Assembly: GCA_904066235.2 (NCBI GenBank)
Contig: CAJFCV020000005.1
Span: 8,365,501-8,429,500, forward strand
Source: Bursaphelenchus xylophilus
Lineage: Eukaryota; Nematoda; Chromadorea; Rhabditida; Aphelenchoididae
Direction: 5' to 3'
Length of the DNA stretch: 64,000 nt
The stretch's first letter is position 1. Each line of letters opens with the position of its first letter. The position numbers were made by a program, and so were the translations under genes. Below, one piece after another: positions 34,138 through 46,013 of this stretch. Under the pieces are notes generated by a model. It made no database searches. It had not been told where the DNA came from and saw only the letters and a program-made list of their open reading frames with translations.

Positions 34138-37100
34138 AGTGATACTACTGCCTTGCGAGATGGCGAATTTTGAAAATTTGCTTGTTTTTAGATAAACGAC
34201 AGTGTCTAATTTACCATACATGACGCAACTCTTTGAAATATTGTGTTATCATAGCGAAATGTTCTTCGAAAAAATTTTTTTTGCTAAAACCCCAAATATT
34301 TGCGAATTTATCTCATTTTCTTCCCCGACCAGACATGTGGTTTCAATTTTTTGCACAAAAATGCATTAAAACCCCAGAGCCGTCGGTGATATCACTTGGT
34401 GTCCGGCTTCCCGTTTAACAAAACATATGATTTGGCGGCTGATTTCCGATTTTCCCCCCGTTTCGCCCCATTTTCTGCTCTCAATTCCGCCGACAGAAAA
34501 ATTCGAAAAATCCGAATGATGTTATCGGTCGAGTCAGCCATTACGAATATGAATTCGAAAAAATAAATATTCAAATTTTGCAAACGCAGTGATAAACAAA
34601 GGTGATTTATGTTCTGTTTGGCTAAGCTGGCTGCCGACGGGAATCTTAATACAACTTTGTGAATTTCGACCAATAAGGAAGGCAAGGTTTTGAGTTTAAG
34701 GAACTTCAAGCGTGGGGTTTATCAAAAAATTTCATCGCCGACGATTTGTAGGGATTTTTTTTGAAAATAAAAAATCAAAAAACCTCGGAAAGTATTACTC
34801 CCGAATTTCGAGGAAAATTAGTTAAGCTTAACAATAAGAGTAGAACTTCGTAAGGCGGATTTTACATTTTAAGCTCATAATTTACAAAAACCATGGTCAA
34901 AAACCTGATAAAACCATTTTTTGATTTTCAAAATCGAAAAAATTTTCAACAAAAAAAAAAATCATTTTTTTCAGCACAAGATGGCAAGCCATGGCCAAGG
35001 GGCATTTTTTCTCTCACGTACTTTCTTGTCGACAGAGAATTTTGAATCTCTAGTCCGCTACTTCAAAATGAAAGCTCAGATTTTCAAAAATTGATATATC
35101 GTAGGCCTGGTGTACGGTAAAAAATAAAAAAGAAATGAGCGTCGTATTTGAGAGACTTTAGTAAATAACATTTATGGACTAATATGTGACTAGGCGTACT
35201 GTTTTCTGCATGGGCTACCTTTAGGCGCATTTTTCTACTTCATATTTTTCCTACTGTACTTTGAATGCTGATTACACCACAACTAGTAACGCCGATTTTG
35301 CAGAATTTTGATATTCTAAATGTGCCTCGCTGTAAATTGTAAAAAGAAGGGGAATTTATGGCCCCTGAATCAGCAGTCAAACAATTGCCATAAAACTTTT
35401 TTTTTGTTATTACGAATGTTTCAATTGTGAAGTAACGACAGACATTTCCAAGCCAATAAAATTAAATTTATGTCTCCCTAAAGTAGACGTCCTTAGAAGG
35501 CAGTAGTAATCACTGATGAAAAAAAGCGATTAAAACAATATTAGTAGTGTTTGGAGACAAAAAATATCACAAGACGGAAGAAAAGTCATCTTCACGACGG
35601 TTTACATCATTGTGATGGAATTTATTAGGGTTTTAAAGTGTCTTAGAGACAAAAAAGAGTGTAAATTTGGAAAGAAGAGTCAAAAAAATGACCAAAATTT
35701 CAAAAAAAAATCCATGAATAATATAAAAAGAGATGAAATCTGGATTCAAAAAGACAAAATGTAACCAAAAATTCGTTTTATATGAAAGAATATTGCTCTG
35801 TAGAGCATTATTTCTGATTGTGAAACCAAAAGAATTTGTAAAGATAAACTTTTATAAATATTTTCTTTTTGGATGACAAGTCTAGTATAAAATTGAATTT
35901 CCTCAAACATTTGTATTACAAATTACCTGAAATTTTACAAACCCTATCTAGATTATCTATGGATTGAGACAGAAGAATTTTAGCCTTCCACTTGCATGTA
36001 AAGACCAAGAATTTAACGGGTTTTGCAGCCGAGAGACCATGAGAAATGAGGAGAGTCACTCGAAAAAAGCCCATACTTCGGCGAATTTTTAGCGGAAGAT
36101 TTTGATTTGAGAGTATTTTCTATGGAAGTATTATGCTTCAAATTTCAAAGAGTATTCCAATTTTTTGTCAAGAAAAATTTTTCAATGAAAAATTCTTACA
36201 TTTCAATCTAAAAATATCGATGCTTTCGGCTAAACGTAAGCCAAAAATTCAGCATTTGCAATAACAGACTTTATTTTTAATTCATGCCAAGCTTCATCAA
36301 AATATGCCCACAAAATTATTCCAAATGAATCCACATTATTTTCCCGACAGACTTATATTCCGCTCTAAATTTTGCCATGATAGATTTGCAGTTTTTAACT
36401 AGCAAAATTTCTGCGATTTTCCAATTTTTTGTTTGCAATTGTAAAGCTACAAAAACTGATTTCTTGACTTCATTTTGAAAGACTTTACACTAAATGCGTG
36501 CCGATGGAGACAAATTGATCAAGTGATGAACTGAAGAGGAGTCCCCAAAGGACGGCTGGGAAACTCCCTTCCATATCAACGAAATGCCATTGGAATGTGT
36601 TTACAGTGCAAAAATTACAAAAAAAATCGAAAGAATTGCAAGAAAAGTTTGATAAATTAGCTTCAATTAAGAAATGTTATCTTTTATTTGCATCTACGAA
36701 TTCGGAATCCAATTTAATTGCATGAAGCGCTGATTACGGTCTAAAAATCAAAGAATTCGGAGTCCAAAAAAGCCGATTAAAGAAATGAGATTCTTTGGCC
36801 TCAGTGCCAAGCTGTGTCCGAATACCAAAAAAGGGGAAAGAAACACAATAGAAGTTCCAAAAAAAGAAATTGGAAGGGCATGTGGAACTATGGGATGTTC
36901 TTTCGCGTAATTGCCCTTAATCATTACTTAAAAATTTAGTGCTTGCTTTGCAAGTGCAGCCAAGGATTCAGCGGTCTTGGCAAGCCGTAAAGGTCTGGTT
37001 TAATTTTAAGCATGAGGAAAGTTGCAGAACCAATTTTTTGGTGAGGAAAAACTAAAAAAGTCTTAATGATTTCGGACCGTAGAAAGGCCACTGTCATTTT

Positions 37101-37270
37101 GAGCCAAAATTCGTCGAAATCAGAGTTTCAAACCGTGCCATAAAAATCGAACAATTCTTCAAAGGTCTTGGAATACAAAAGGTCAAAAATCAGATTAAAA
37201 AACAAGCAATTAACTAAGTAATTGGCCTATAAATACCTCTTGCGACTAACACAAGAGGATGTCTTTTAAG
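34138..37270. other. No gene recognised; repeat relics
   Basis: Box-like relics lie at 35711-35725 (TATATTATTCATGGA in reverse complement) and 35880-35894. Sequence near 36035-36075 (GAGACCATGAGAAATGAGGA) resembles the interior of the elements at 42669 and 43317, suggesting a decayed copy. Confidence 0.4.
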
Positions 37271-37318
37271 TTACAATTGATTCATTCGACTTTAAAAAGT
37301 CGAATGAATCAATTGTAA
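37271..37318. repeat. Perfect 48-bp hairpin
   Basis: The two 23-bp arms (TTACAATTGATTCATTCGAC plus TTT and its exact reverse complement) are separated by only AA. It is not part of any gene seen here. It lies 100 bp before the 462-bp palindromic element. Confidence 0.85.
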
Positions 37319-37416
37319 TTAACTCTACTAATTAGTCTAACAATACAAGCAGTGGTTTCCAAAAATAGATAACTTAAGAAAATTATAAAACATTGTACCG
37401 TACAAACTCCTATATA

Positions 37417-37878
37417 CAGTGAGGGACCTGATCCAATGGCAAAAAACGTCTCACTTTGCATCCCGGAAGGGACCAAACTGACTCCAAATCCTTCCCTTCT
37501 CTAAGCTAAAAAACTCCGCTTTGAAAAGCGCGCCCTTTCCTTCAATAAGAGAGCGCTAGCTCCCATTCCTTCCAACAATATTCGCAATCAAAAAGCGCGC
37601 GCTTTTTTCTTTTCTCGCATTCTCCTTCTCCGGGAAAAAAACAAAAAATTCGGCAAATACAGAAGGCCAAAAGAAAGAGAGAAGCGCAAAAGGCGCGCGC
37701 TTTTTGATTGCGAATATTGTTGGAAGGAATGGGAGCTAGCGCTCTCTTATTGAACGAAAGGGCGCGCTTTTCAAAGCGGAGTTTTTTAGCTTAGAGAAGG
37801 GAAGGATTTGGAGTCAGTTTGGTCCCTTCCGGGATGCAAAGTGAGACGTTTTTTGCCATTGGATCCGGTCCCTCACTG
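37417..37878. mobile_element. 462-bp palindromic MITE, Tc1/mariner-like ends with TA duplication
   Basis: The element begins CAGTGAGGGACCTGATCC and ends GGATCCGGTCCCTCACTG. It is flanked by TA on both sides (37415-37416, 37879-37880). The arms of about 190 bp are almost exact reverse complements, including GAGAGCGCTAGCTCCCATTC and the GCGCGCGCTTTTT run. The loop of about 85 bp is AG/T-rich. CAGT ends with a TA target are typical of Tc1/mariner superfamily non-autonomous elements. No transposase is encoded. Confidence 0.9.
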
Positions 37879-37881
37879 TAC

Positions 37882-40403
37882 TACATGCGGTGGAAATTAT
37901 GAACAAGGAAAACAAATAAAATCTTTCTGCATAATATTTAACAAACGATTTTTTGAAAAAAATCGCGCTTTACAAGAGTCCCATTGTACAGCTAACCCTT
38001 TGTAGAACACACTCGAAGTTGTTCTACAACGACAACCTGTCTATAACAAACAATTTCATATATCCCACGAGTGAATTTCTGGCCAAAATCAATCTCTATA
38101 AAGCGAACTCCTTTCTACAACAAATGATTTTTTTGATTGGTTCGTTGTACAGGGACTACTGGGCCTTCAACTACAGATCATTCACATGGGATTCTTCTGC
38201 AATTCGCCGGGAGATAAGTGCAATGGAAACGTGGAAACGTACATATACGAAACGTATTTATGTCTATTGCTTTTTCGTACATACGCTTTTCCTGACAATA
38301 ACAACCACTCGAAAAAACATAGCCATTGATCAGGAGATTCATCTTTCTATTTTCTTAAACTTTTCTGAAAAAATCGTTTTTTCCACGTTGTTTGTTGAAA
38401 ATAAAAATATTTGTAAGCGTGAAGAAGTGGAAGTTCGGAAAAGTGCAATACTGCAGTGTTTATTTATTTACTTTTGATCAATGATAAGGGTTTTTTGTTG
38501 CAGAGATATGGCCGTTTGGCACTGCAGATACCCGAATTATCAATATGGTTTTTCAAAACTTTTACATTAATAGAAACAAACCGCTGTACAAAGAATCCCC
38601 AAGGGCCAAAAAATTGCTTTTTTGTACAGCGTTTCAGCTGTAAAAAATTGCAAATTCTAACGTATTCATGGTCGGTGAAGAAGTGCCCTTATTACTGTTA
38701 TTTACCCCAAATTTTCAGATCTTTGGACCTAATGATGCATAAGAGATGACATGAACTTTCCTTCCTGTCTTTGTAGACCATTGATCTCGAGATGTGTGCA
38801 GACGTAAACAGAAAAAACAAGAACAAGGACTATCGTGTTTATCCCACCAGAACTGCACTTTCTTTGAACAAACAAGATTTGCAAGGGATAAAAGGAAATT
38901 CGAAGAAGCAAATCCAAGTTTAGGGACCGGCTCTTTGACTTGGGGAAAACAGCCCTAAAGGAGAACATAAAAAAAATTTTAATAAGGGAAGTGTTCAAGG
39001 TTCAAGCTTTGACTTCAACAATGCTAGACTCAAATTCAGATTAAATTTTTTAATGCTTATGAGAGCCTTAAAAAAGTGCGGTTTGCAAAAACAAACGAGA
39101 TTGTTTTACGAACTTGCTCATAAAAATTCAGATGAATTTCGAAAAGTAGAGGGCAGTATCGTTACGAAAACAAATTTTTTCGATAAGAAATTAACAAAGC
39201 TTTAGCCAGAAATCCTTTTTCTGTTTAGCCGCTCTCCAAATTTCGCATGCTTTCTCGCCAACGAAGATTACTGAATATCCCGACTGCCAAAGCGCGAATT
39301 ACTATTTTCAGAAATTAAAATACGGACTAGAGCCGAGATGTGGCAAAAAATTAGAGAAAATCTGACTATGAAAAGCCCAAAAAAAGATGTCATATATGTC
39401 TTTAACAACATTAATCTGTGGCGTAGTCTGAATCTGTAATTTGTTGGCCTTAAAAATACATGTCGTCAAGCTCACTCCAGCGGCTTTGCCAACGGACTAG
39501 TATTATAGTATAATAGTAACCATCTAAATTTGTGCCAGACTATCGAATTTTAAGAATAGCTCTTCCTTAACGAAAATTTTTTGTTTCTTCTGCAAAATAA
39601 AATTCTTTGGTCTCTCGCAAAATTACAATTTCCTTTTGTTTTTGATCGACTGTTTTTTCCATGTCACCAAAACTTTTTTGAAATCGGAAAAGACCAAACG
39701 TCATCCAATTAAATTTGCGAAAGCGTGTTTCCTTTCCTTCAAGTGCAACAATAAAATAACATCTCATTTGTTTATGTTTTCCATGTTGTTTCGTTGAAAG
39801 AAAACGGATTTTTCACCTTGCATTTTTCAATTTCTATGTAGTTAGCAAAAAAATATTTGCTAGCAGGGAAGTCTCTAGCAGTTTAGATTCATTTGAAAGA
39901 GAAGATTAGCCGCAGACAAGAATGATAATTGGACTTCCTACAGGATATTGCATATACTCCGGGGAAGAAGCATGCGGAAATCCGGTCAACAATGACTCAT
40001 TAGAGACGTTATACTGCTCAAGAAAGAGTTGTTGCAAAGATATGCTGCTTGTCTAGCCAAGGTGACATATCAATTATTTTATATTTGATATGTCATCTTA
40101 AAAATTTAAGCTCCCATTTTGCAAAGGGAGCCGAAACATGCAGTGGTTTTTGGAGATGTTTTATTTGCATCTACTATGAGTACCTTAAAAAAGTGCGTAA
40201 AATCTAGTATCTTAAGAACGCTTCCCTTATTGTTGGTGGTTTCGGCAAAACGCCATCTTGAAATCCCAGCTGTATATGTGAAAAAATATTAACTAATTGT
40301 AAAAAAAGCTAACAATAAGGCTCTGTGAAATCTAAGCGTTGATCTTTATGAACTTCTCAGGCTTCTACAAACATATTTTATTATGTTTGGGGCGGATGAT
40401 TTA
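37882..40403. other. No supported gene; one long AT-rich frame
   Basis: A 174-codon + strand frame (37953-38477) is long for such AT-rich DNA and contains YRDYWAFNYRSFTWDSSAIR, but shows no family resemblance. A minus-strand frame at 38998-38729 has one hydrophobic segment (INTIVLVLVFSVYVC). Either could be a receptor relic; I would not annotate them as genes. A small inverted repeat (TGACATATCAA arms) lies at 40059-40100. A single MITE end lies near 39480-39500. Confidence 0.35.
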
Positions 40404-40405
40404 TA

Positions 40406-41901
40406 CCCCGGGACTAAAGTTTGGAACAGGCTGGATTACTTTGTGGCTTGAGATCGGAGTTTCATTTCTTTTCTATGAGAATCGGAATGTATTAAAACCC
40501 TGAATAGATGCATAGCCGTAAAAATCCGAAAGCTCATATGAGCAAAACACAAAATTTTTAAAAATGGGTGGGACAAAAGTTTGGAACAGGGTAGGAATGC
40601 GACCATAAATTTCGAGGTATAGTCAAAAACCCCTAGCCTTTGGTATTTTTAGATGCTACAAGGAGTCAGGATCTCAACGACATGCTGATTTTCATCGATA
40701 AACTCAAAATGTAAAAAATTCTTATTGAGCCGAAAATGACGGTCAAATTTGCGAAAAAAAAATTATTTTTGGGTTGGGTTCTCTATGCTATTGGGTGTGT
40801 AGGCATTCTAAAATATTTAATATAGTCGTATGACCGTACAAAGACACTCAGATCTTCGCATAGTGACCTTATCCGCACAGTATAATTTATGAAAATCTTG
40901 GATTGCGCTTCGAATCTTGGTCTAATGAATTTTAGACTTTTTGTAAGGCGGCTTGATGGCTAGTTGGCCTTTTCATAGTTTTTGTGGGATGAAAAGATTT
41001 CTTCACAAAGCAAAACATGACCGCAATTTGCAATATCCCAAGTCAGATGTTTCAAAAATTAAAAAAAATTTTCGATTACCAAGATCAATGTCTATATCGA
41101 CCTGGATTCCTAGTTTAATACATTTTAGAGTTGGCTAACAAAACTTTATCAGTGTGAAAAGGATAAAGGCATTTAGTTTTGCGCCATACGGCGACCTAAA
41201 ATTAAAGTAAAAAATATGGGTTGTCTTAACATCTCATATATCCGGGTTTTTCGAAGTTGTGGCCTTTCGTGGTGCAAATAGCGGTTAGTTTTTGCCTCTT
41301 GAAGATACCTTTTTGTCCCGCAAAAATTATGAAAAGACCAATTAGCCATCAAGCCGCCTTACAAAAAGTCTAAAATTCATTAGACCAAGATTCGAAGCGC
41401 AATCCAAAATTTTCATAAATTATACTGTGCGGATAAGGTCACTATGCGAAGATCTGAGTGTCTTTGTACGGTCATACGACTATATTAAATATTTTAGAAT
41501 GCCTACACACCCAATAACATAGAGAACCCAACCCAAAAATAATTTTTTTTCGCAAATTTGATCGTCATTTTTGGCTCAATAAGAATTTTTTTCATTTTGA
41601 GTTTATCGATGAAAATCTGTATCTCGATGAAGTTCTGACTCCTCGCAGCATCTAAAAAAACCGAAGCCTAGGCGTTTTTGACTGTACCTCGAAATTTATG
41701 GTCGCATTCCTACCCTGTTCCAAACTTTTGTCCCACCCATTTTTAAAAATTTTGTTTTTTTGCTCATATGAGCTTTCTGATTTCTACGGTTATGCATCCA
41801 TTCTGGGGTTTTAATATATTCCGATTCTAATAGAAAAGAAATAAAACTCCGATCTCAAGCCGCAAAGAAAATCTAGCCTATTCCAAACTTTAGTCCCGGG
41901 G
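40406..41901. mobile_element. 1.5-kb foldback transposon with 570-bp arms, TA target
   Basis: The termini are CCCCGGGACTAAAGTTTGGA at 40406 and its inverse, TCCAAACTTTAGTCCCGGGG, ending 41901. TA lies on each side. The arms (40406 to about 40975 and about 41330-41901) match closely throughout, for example AAGTTTGGAACAGGGTAGGA, CTCAGATCTTCGCATAGTGA and TTGTAAGGCGGCTTGATGGC. The unpaired centre of about 355 bp has a 61-codon frame with no transposase features. The arms differ by scattered point changes, so insertion is fairly recent but not brand new. Confidence 0.92.
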
Positions 41902-42668
41902 TATACAAGGTTACGTCAAATCCTCACAAATTTAGCTCGAGCATTGCAGGGACAGCCGAGTTACGACTTTTGCAGACGAGAGATCATGGAAAATAAGGAG
42001 AGACAGTCAAAGAAAACTTGCCCAAAAAAATTATTGTATTTTATTCCTCCGGAAAATTCGATAAGCCTATTTTTTGAACAATTAACTGTTAATTGATTAT
42101 TTGAAATTGTAAACAACAAATTAGAAGCCCAATAAGCCCCAATAAAAAAACTATTAATTAAAATACAAAGAAAAAATATTTTTTTCTTCAAATTAACCGT
42201 TTATTATCTTCCCACTAACCCCCATAACTAGTACTACTTTGGATGATGAATTTTGAGAAACCAACAAGATTAACAGGAAGACCCCCATGATTGGAGTGGG
42301 GAAGTAGAGGGTGTAATCCGGATTAGGCCAATCAATTTGCCCAAGGAATCCATAAAACAAACAAGTTTTTAGGGGAAAAATGTAAAAACCAAAATAAAAA
42401 CAGAGTCTAGCTAGTAGATCGCGAATAAGTGAAGCTAAAAAAGAAGTTGGAAGCTGGGATCGAAAGAAACGAAAATGTGGATGACAAAAAATTGATTTTC
42501 TTGAATTTTTGCGACAGAGGGTGTGCATATAATGGTGTAAAGAGAACTGTAATCTGGATACAAGATGGTTAAATATGGCCCCAAACAAGTTAGTAATTTA
42601 TCTATTTGATTATTTCCACAAGCAAAGTTCTTGCTTAGGGGTAGCAATCGGGCAAAGCCAAACTAACA

Positions 42669-43113
42669 AGGGAAGTACCCCAAGTGCGACGCTCAGATTT
42701 TCTTTAGATTTTGCACACGCGTCGGGCATGAACTGAATATCGATTCCTGAAAGTTTTAGCTCGCGCTTTGCAAGCGCCACCGAGATATGGAACTGTTTTT
42801 GTCGCCGAGAGAGTACGCGAAACGTGGAGAGCGGTCAGAGAAAAAAACGTTTTTTGGCCATAACTTTGGCAGTTTCGTTTGGAAAAATTTTATTTTTTGT
42901 AGAAAAATTATCCTTTACGGTAGAAATAGGTATGAAACTTTTCGTGCCGAAATTCGGCAAAAAGTGTAAATTTTTTGCCGACTATCGATCTAAAAATCTC
43001 GGTTGTTTCTGCAAAGCGCGAGCTAGGATTCTCGCATGTGTCTTAGAAAAATCTATTCTAAATTTGTGCCAAGTTTCGTGAAAATCTGAGCGTCGCACTT
43101 GGGGTACTTCCCC
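42669..43113. mobile_element. MITE copy 1, 445 bp, 33-bp terminal inverted repeats
   Basis: It begins GGGAAGTACCCCAAGTGCGACGCTCAGATTTT and ends with the exact inverse (GAGCGTCGCACTTGGGGTAC then TTCCCC). The interior contains TTTTAGCTCGCGCTTTGCAA, GGAGAGCGGTCAGAGA, TTTTTGGCCATAACTTTGGC and GTGCCGAAATTCGGCA. The same strings, slightly changed, are in the neighbouring copy. There are no coding features. Confidence 0.9.
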
Positions 43114-43316
43114 TGTAAATTCTTTCACTGCCCGGAAATCCGGATGTGGTGGTCAAACTGGGGCTTTTTTAAAAGTTTGTGGTCCACCCCAATTGTCGCA
43201 TAAGTCCGAGGAACCAAATTGTATCATCGAGACAAATCATTGCTGATTCTAATTGTCGTAGTGTAAATAACTCCACTTCCAGCAAAGTTTTTAAACTGTA
43301 TTTACTGGGGAAGTAC

Positions 43317-43751
43317 TCCAAGTGCGGCGCTCAGATTTTCTTTAAATTTTGCATACATGTCGGGCATGGACTAAATATCAATTCCTGAAAGTTTTAGCTC
43401 GCACTTTGCGGGCGCCGCCGAGATATCGAACGACTTTTCCCGCAGAGGGAGCACGCCAAACGTGGAGAGCGGTCAGAGAGAAAAGCGCTTTTTGGCCATA
43501 ACTTTGGCAGTTTCGAGCGGAAAATTTTGATTTTTTGTAGAAACATTATGCCTTACAGTTGAAATAGGCATGAAACTTTTCGTGCCGAAATTCGGCAGAA
43601 AGTCCTAAATTTTCGCCGACTTTCGACCTAAAAATCTCGGTTGTTTCTGCAAAGCGCGAGCTAGGATTCTCACATATCTCTTAGAAAAAATTATTCTAAA
43701 TTTGTGCCAAGTTTCATCAAAATCTGAGCGTTGCACTTGGAGTACCTCCCC
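43317..43751. mobile_element. MITE copy 2 of the same family, 435 bp
   Basis: It begins GGGGAAGTACTCCAAGTGCG and ends CGTTGCACTTGGAGTACCTCCCC. Copy 1 lies 204 bp upstream in the same orientation. Both terminal repeats of copy 2 carry the same C-to-T type change (ACTCC rather than ACCCC), so the two ends of each copy agree with each other better than with the other copy. Confidence 0.9.
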
Positions 43752-44771
43752 TGTTAGCCTGAACTTCATTCCCTTTTTACGTATTTTACTTTACAGAGCC
43801 ACAAAGTCTGATTTATTCTCCATTTACATATTTTGCCGACACCAAAAACCACGTTATCTTCCAAGAAAAGGGAATTCATCCCACAAATTTTGCAAGAAAT
43901 CCCACACACGTTCTTCTTATACGTAGGGTTCACCTTGGTACTGAATATTCGATAAAACTTTTAGTCCATTTACTTTTGCATGTACGCAGTTAGTTACTTG
44001 AGCCTTTCTTCCCAGCCGTCTCAAGTGTTCTTCACGAATTTTAAACCAATTTTTTGCAAAACCGGAAGACTTTTTGTTGCCATGACGTGAAAAGGAAATT
44101 GTAGAGAAGAGTGAAACGTATTTTCTTGCAAAGAAAATGGAAGTAGCAAAGGTTGGGAAAGGATGCTGATCTCTGTTGGAATTTGCGGGTATTCCGTAAA
44201 AAAGTTTATGACCTAAAACAAGAAAAGGAAAAGAAGTTGGCAGTGAATTATAGCGGGCATCGAGAAAAGAAAACAATTAATTGCTGTTGAGTTTGTGACT
44301 TTTTTTTACTATCTTACACTGGTAAGGGCAGAAAAACAAGGAAATAAAATTTCGTGTAGCAGTAAAAGGGATGGCATTCGCTGAAAATGCTATTCAAAAT
44401 ATGGATATCATTTGGAAAATAATGAGCACAATATCGCTGCGTCGATCGCATAGCAAGTGAAAAGCAGTCTGAGTTTGCCGCAATTTAATTTTTCGCGGCG
44501 TTTCGAGTTTTGCGCTTATTATTTCTCCGACAGAGTTCACAAAAAATGGTATGTGCATGATTAATAGATGTGCTCCTATTGTTATGTAGGTTTTGCTGAA
44601 AGTTGACCTACAAGTTTAAAATAAATAGAGGTTATGGATCTTCGCTTTTTACCACAATTTTTAGTCTTTCATACAAGGTTAGGTATTTTACAGTATCTCA
44701 CGAGGGAAGTGTACAAACGAACCCTCACCAAATGGCAAGTGTTATACACCATTGGAAAGCCATTGAAAAAT

Positions 44772-45066
44772 GGTGCAAGACACCATTTTCATTTTTTGCA
44801 GAATCCCTAAGGGCAAAAATTATAAACGGTTGATTTGTCCCTTAAGTAGTTACAATATCTGCTGTGGGGCTAAATAAATGTTATTTCAAAACGTTAAATG
44901 GTACGTATTGCTACTAGGTTGGCCTAAGAATCATTATGAAGTTTTATTTTTTTTCCGCTCAAGAGAAAGGAAGATTTTTGTTGCGAAATGACCTAAAAAT
45001 AATCAAATTTACAGTATGTCGTCGCGGAAAGGCATTCTGCAAAAAATGAAAATGGTGTCTTACACC
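44772..45066. repeat. Inverted repeat pair, 33-bp arms
   Basis: 44772-44804 (GGTGCAAGACACCATTTTCA...) is the reverse complement of 45034-45066 (...TGAAAATGGTGTCTTACACC) apart from one or two bases. The 230 bp between is non-coding. It may be a small decayed element. Confidence 0.75.
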
Positions 45067-45287
45067 ATATCCCAGGCCGCTCCTCTCACAACTCGCCAAT
45101 CTACTGCCAATTTTACGTCCAAATTTCAGAAACTCGCCGATTGAAACACAATGCCAATCCAATATTATTCAGAATTTTAGTTGCTTGTCCAATGACTGAC
45201 ACAACGTTAGTATGGTTTTTTGTAAATCAACGCAATTTTATATTATTTATCGCTTGTTTTTGCAGATTCTTTTTTCCCATCGATTAC

Positions 45288-45462
45288 CTTTGCACCGTCA
45301 TCATCTGGCTTTCCGGACGCTGCAAAAACAACTCCCTCGAACCTGCGTAAACAAATTTTATTGTCCTGTTGTTCACTCGCGAACAATTTTTGCATAGGAA
45401 TAAGGACGAGGAATGCGAGCGATACCTCTGAGTCAGCCTTGGAAACGAGTAAACAAATCGAG
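45288..45462 (-). CDS. Possible exon of a minus-strand membrane protein
   Basis: Acceptor TTGTTTTCAG ends at 45463 and donor GCAAAG|GTAATC follows 45288. The 58-codon frame reads SICLLVSKADSEVSLAFLVL, a polar middle, then GVVFAASGKPDDDGAK. The frame also runs open upstream through hydrophobic sequence. GVVFAASGK-like ends occur in some four-pass membrane proteins, but I cannot name a family. No linked exons were found with confidence. Confidence 0.28.
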
Positions 45463-45844
45463 CTGAAAACAACAAAAAAACAAGAAAGCAAAACTCGCTC
45501 AAAATGAATCACACTCGTCTGATCCGAAAACAAAATAAAAACCCGCAAAATTTGAATCAAAAACAAAAAAATCTGCAAAACGAGTAGCAAGTGGTAAAAA
45601 AATGTATTTGCTATATCGTTTTTTTGTCGGGAAAGTACTGTGGATTCGCAGCGTCTTAGAATTGCCCATCGTCGCTTGCGACGGCCGCGTCTGGAGATTT
45701 GGTGCTGCGACGAGGCGAGACAATTTGCTGTGAAAAATTCACATTTCCTGGCAGGCTGTTGCAGGGTTGCTAGGTCGCGTCCCGACTTTTCGGACGACAG
45801 TTCGAGTCAACAAAAAAATGGTCGATACGGGGTGTAGGGCAGGT

Positions 45845-46013
45845 ATACTAGTCGCAACATAAAGTCCGTAGAATTTGAACAGTGCATTCAACCCTTTTTT
45901 TCGCACGCACCGCGGCGATTCCCCGTTTTTGCACTAGCGACATGCACTTTTCGGCGATTGCACCCGCGACGTCGGCGAAAAAAATTCTACGGACTTTATG
46001 TCGCGACTAGTAT
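45845..46013. mobile_element. 169-bp MITE with ATACTAGTCGC ends
   Basis: The left end, ATACTAGTCGCAACATAAAG then TCCGTAGAATTT, is inverted at the right: AAATTCTACGGACTTTATGT then CGCGACTAGTAT. The interior contains GCGACATGCAC and CGGCGAT strings resembling the element at 7355-7549, which also has ACTAG at its edge. The two are probably related families. Confidence 0.88.

Noticed and set aside
40953..41138. Transposase remnant in the foldback centre
   Set aside because: The 61-codon frame shows no catalytic triad pattern, helix-turn-helix or zinc-binding residues.
41961..42647. Minus-strand hydrophobic frames as another chemoreceptor
   Set aside because: Hydrophobic stretches such as LCFYFGFYIFPL and PTPIMGVFLLILLV are suggestive, but no class signature or consistent splicing was found; AT-rich DNA readily gives such frames.
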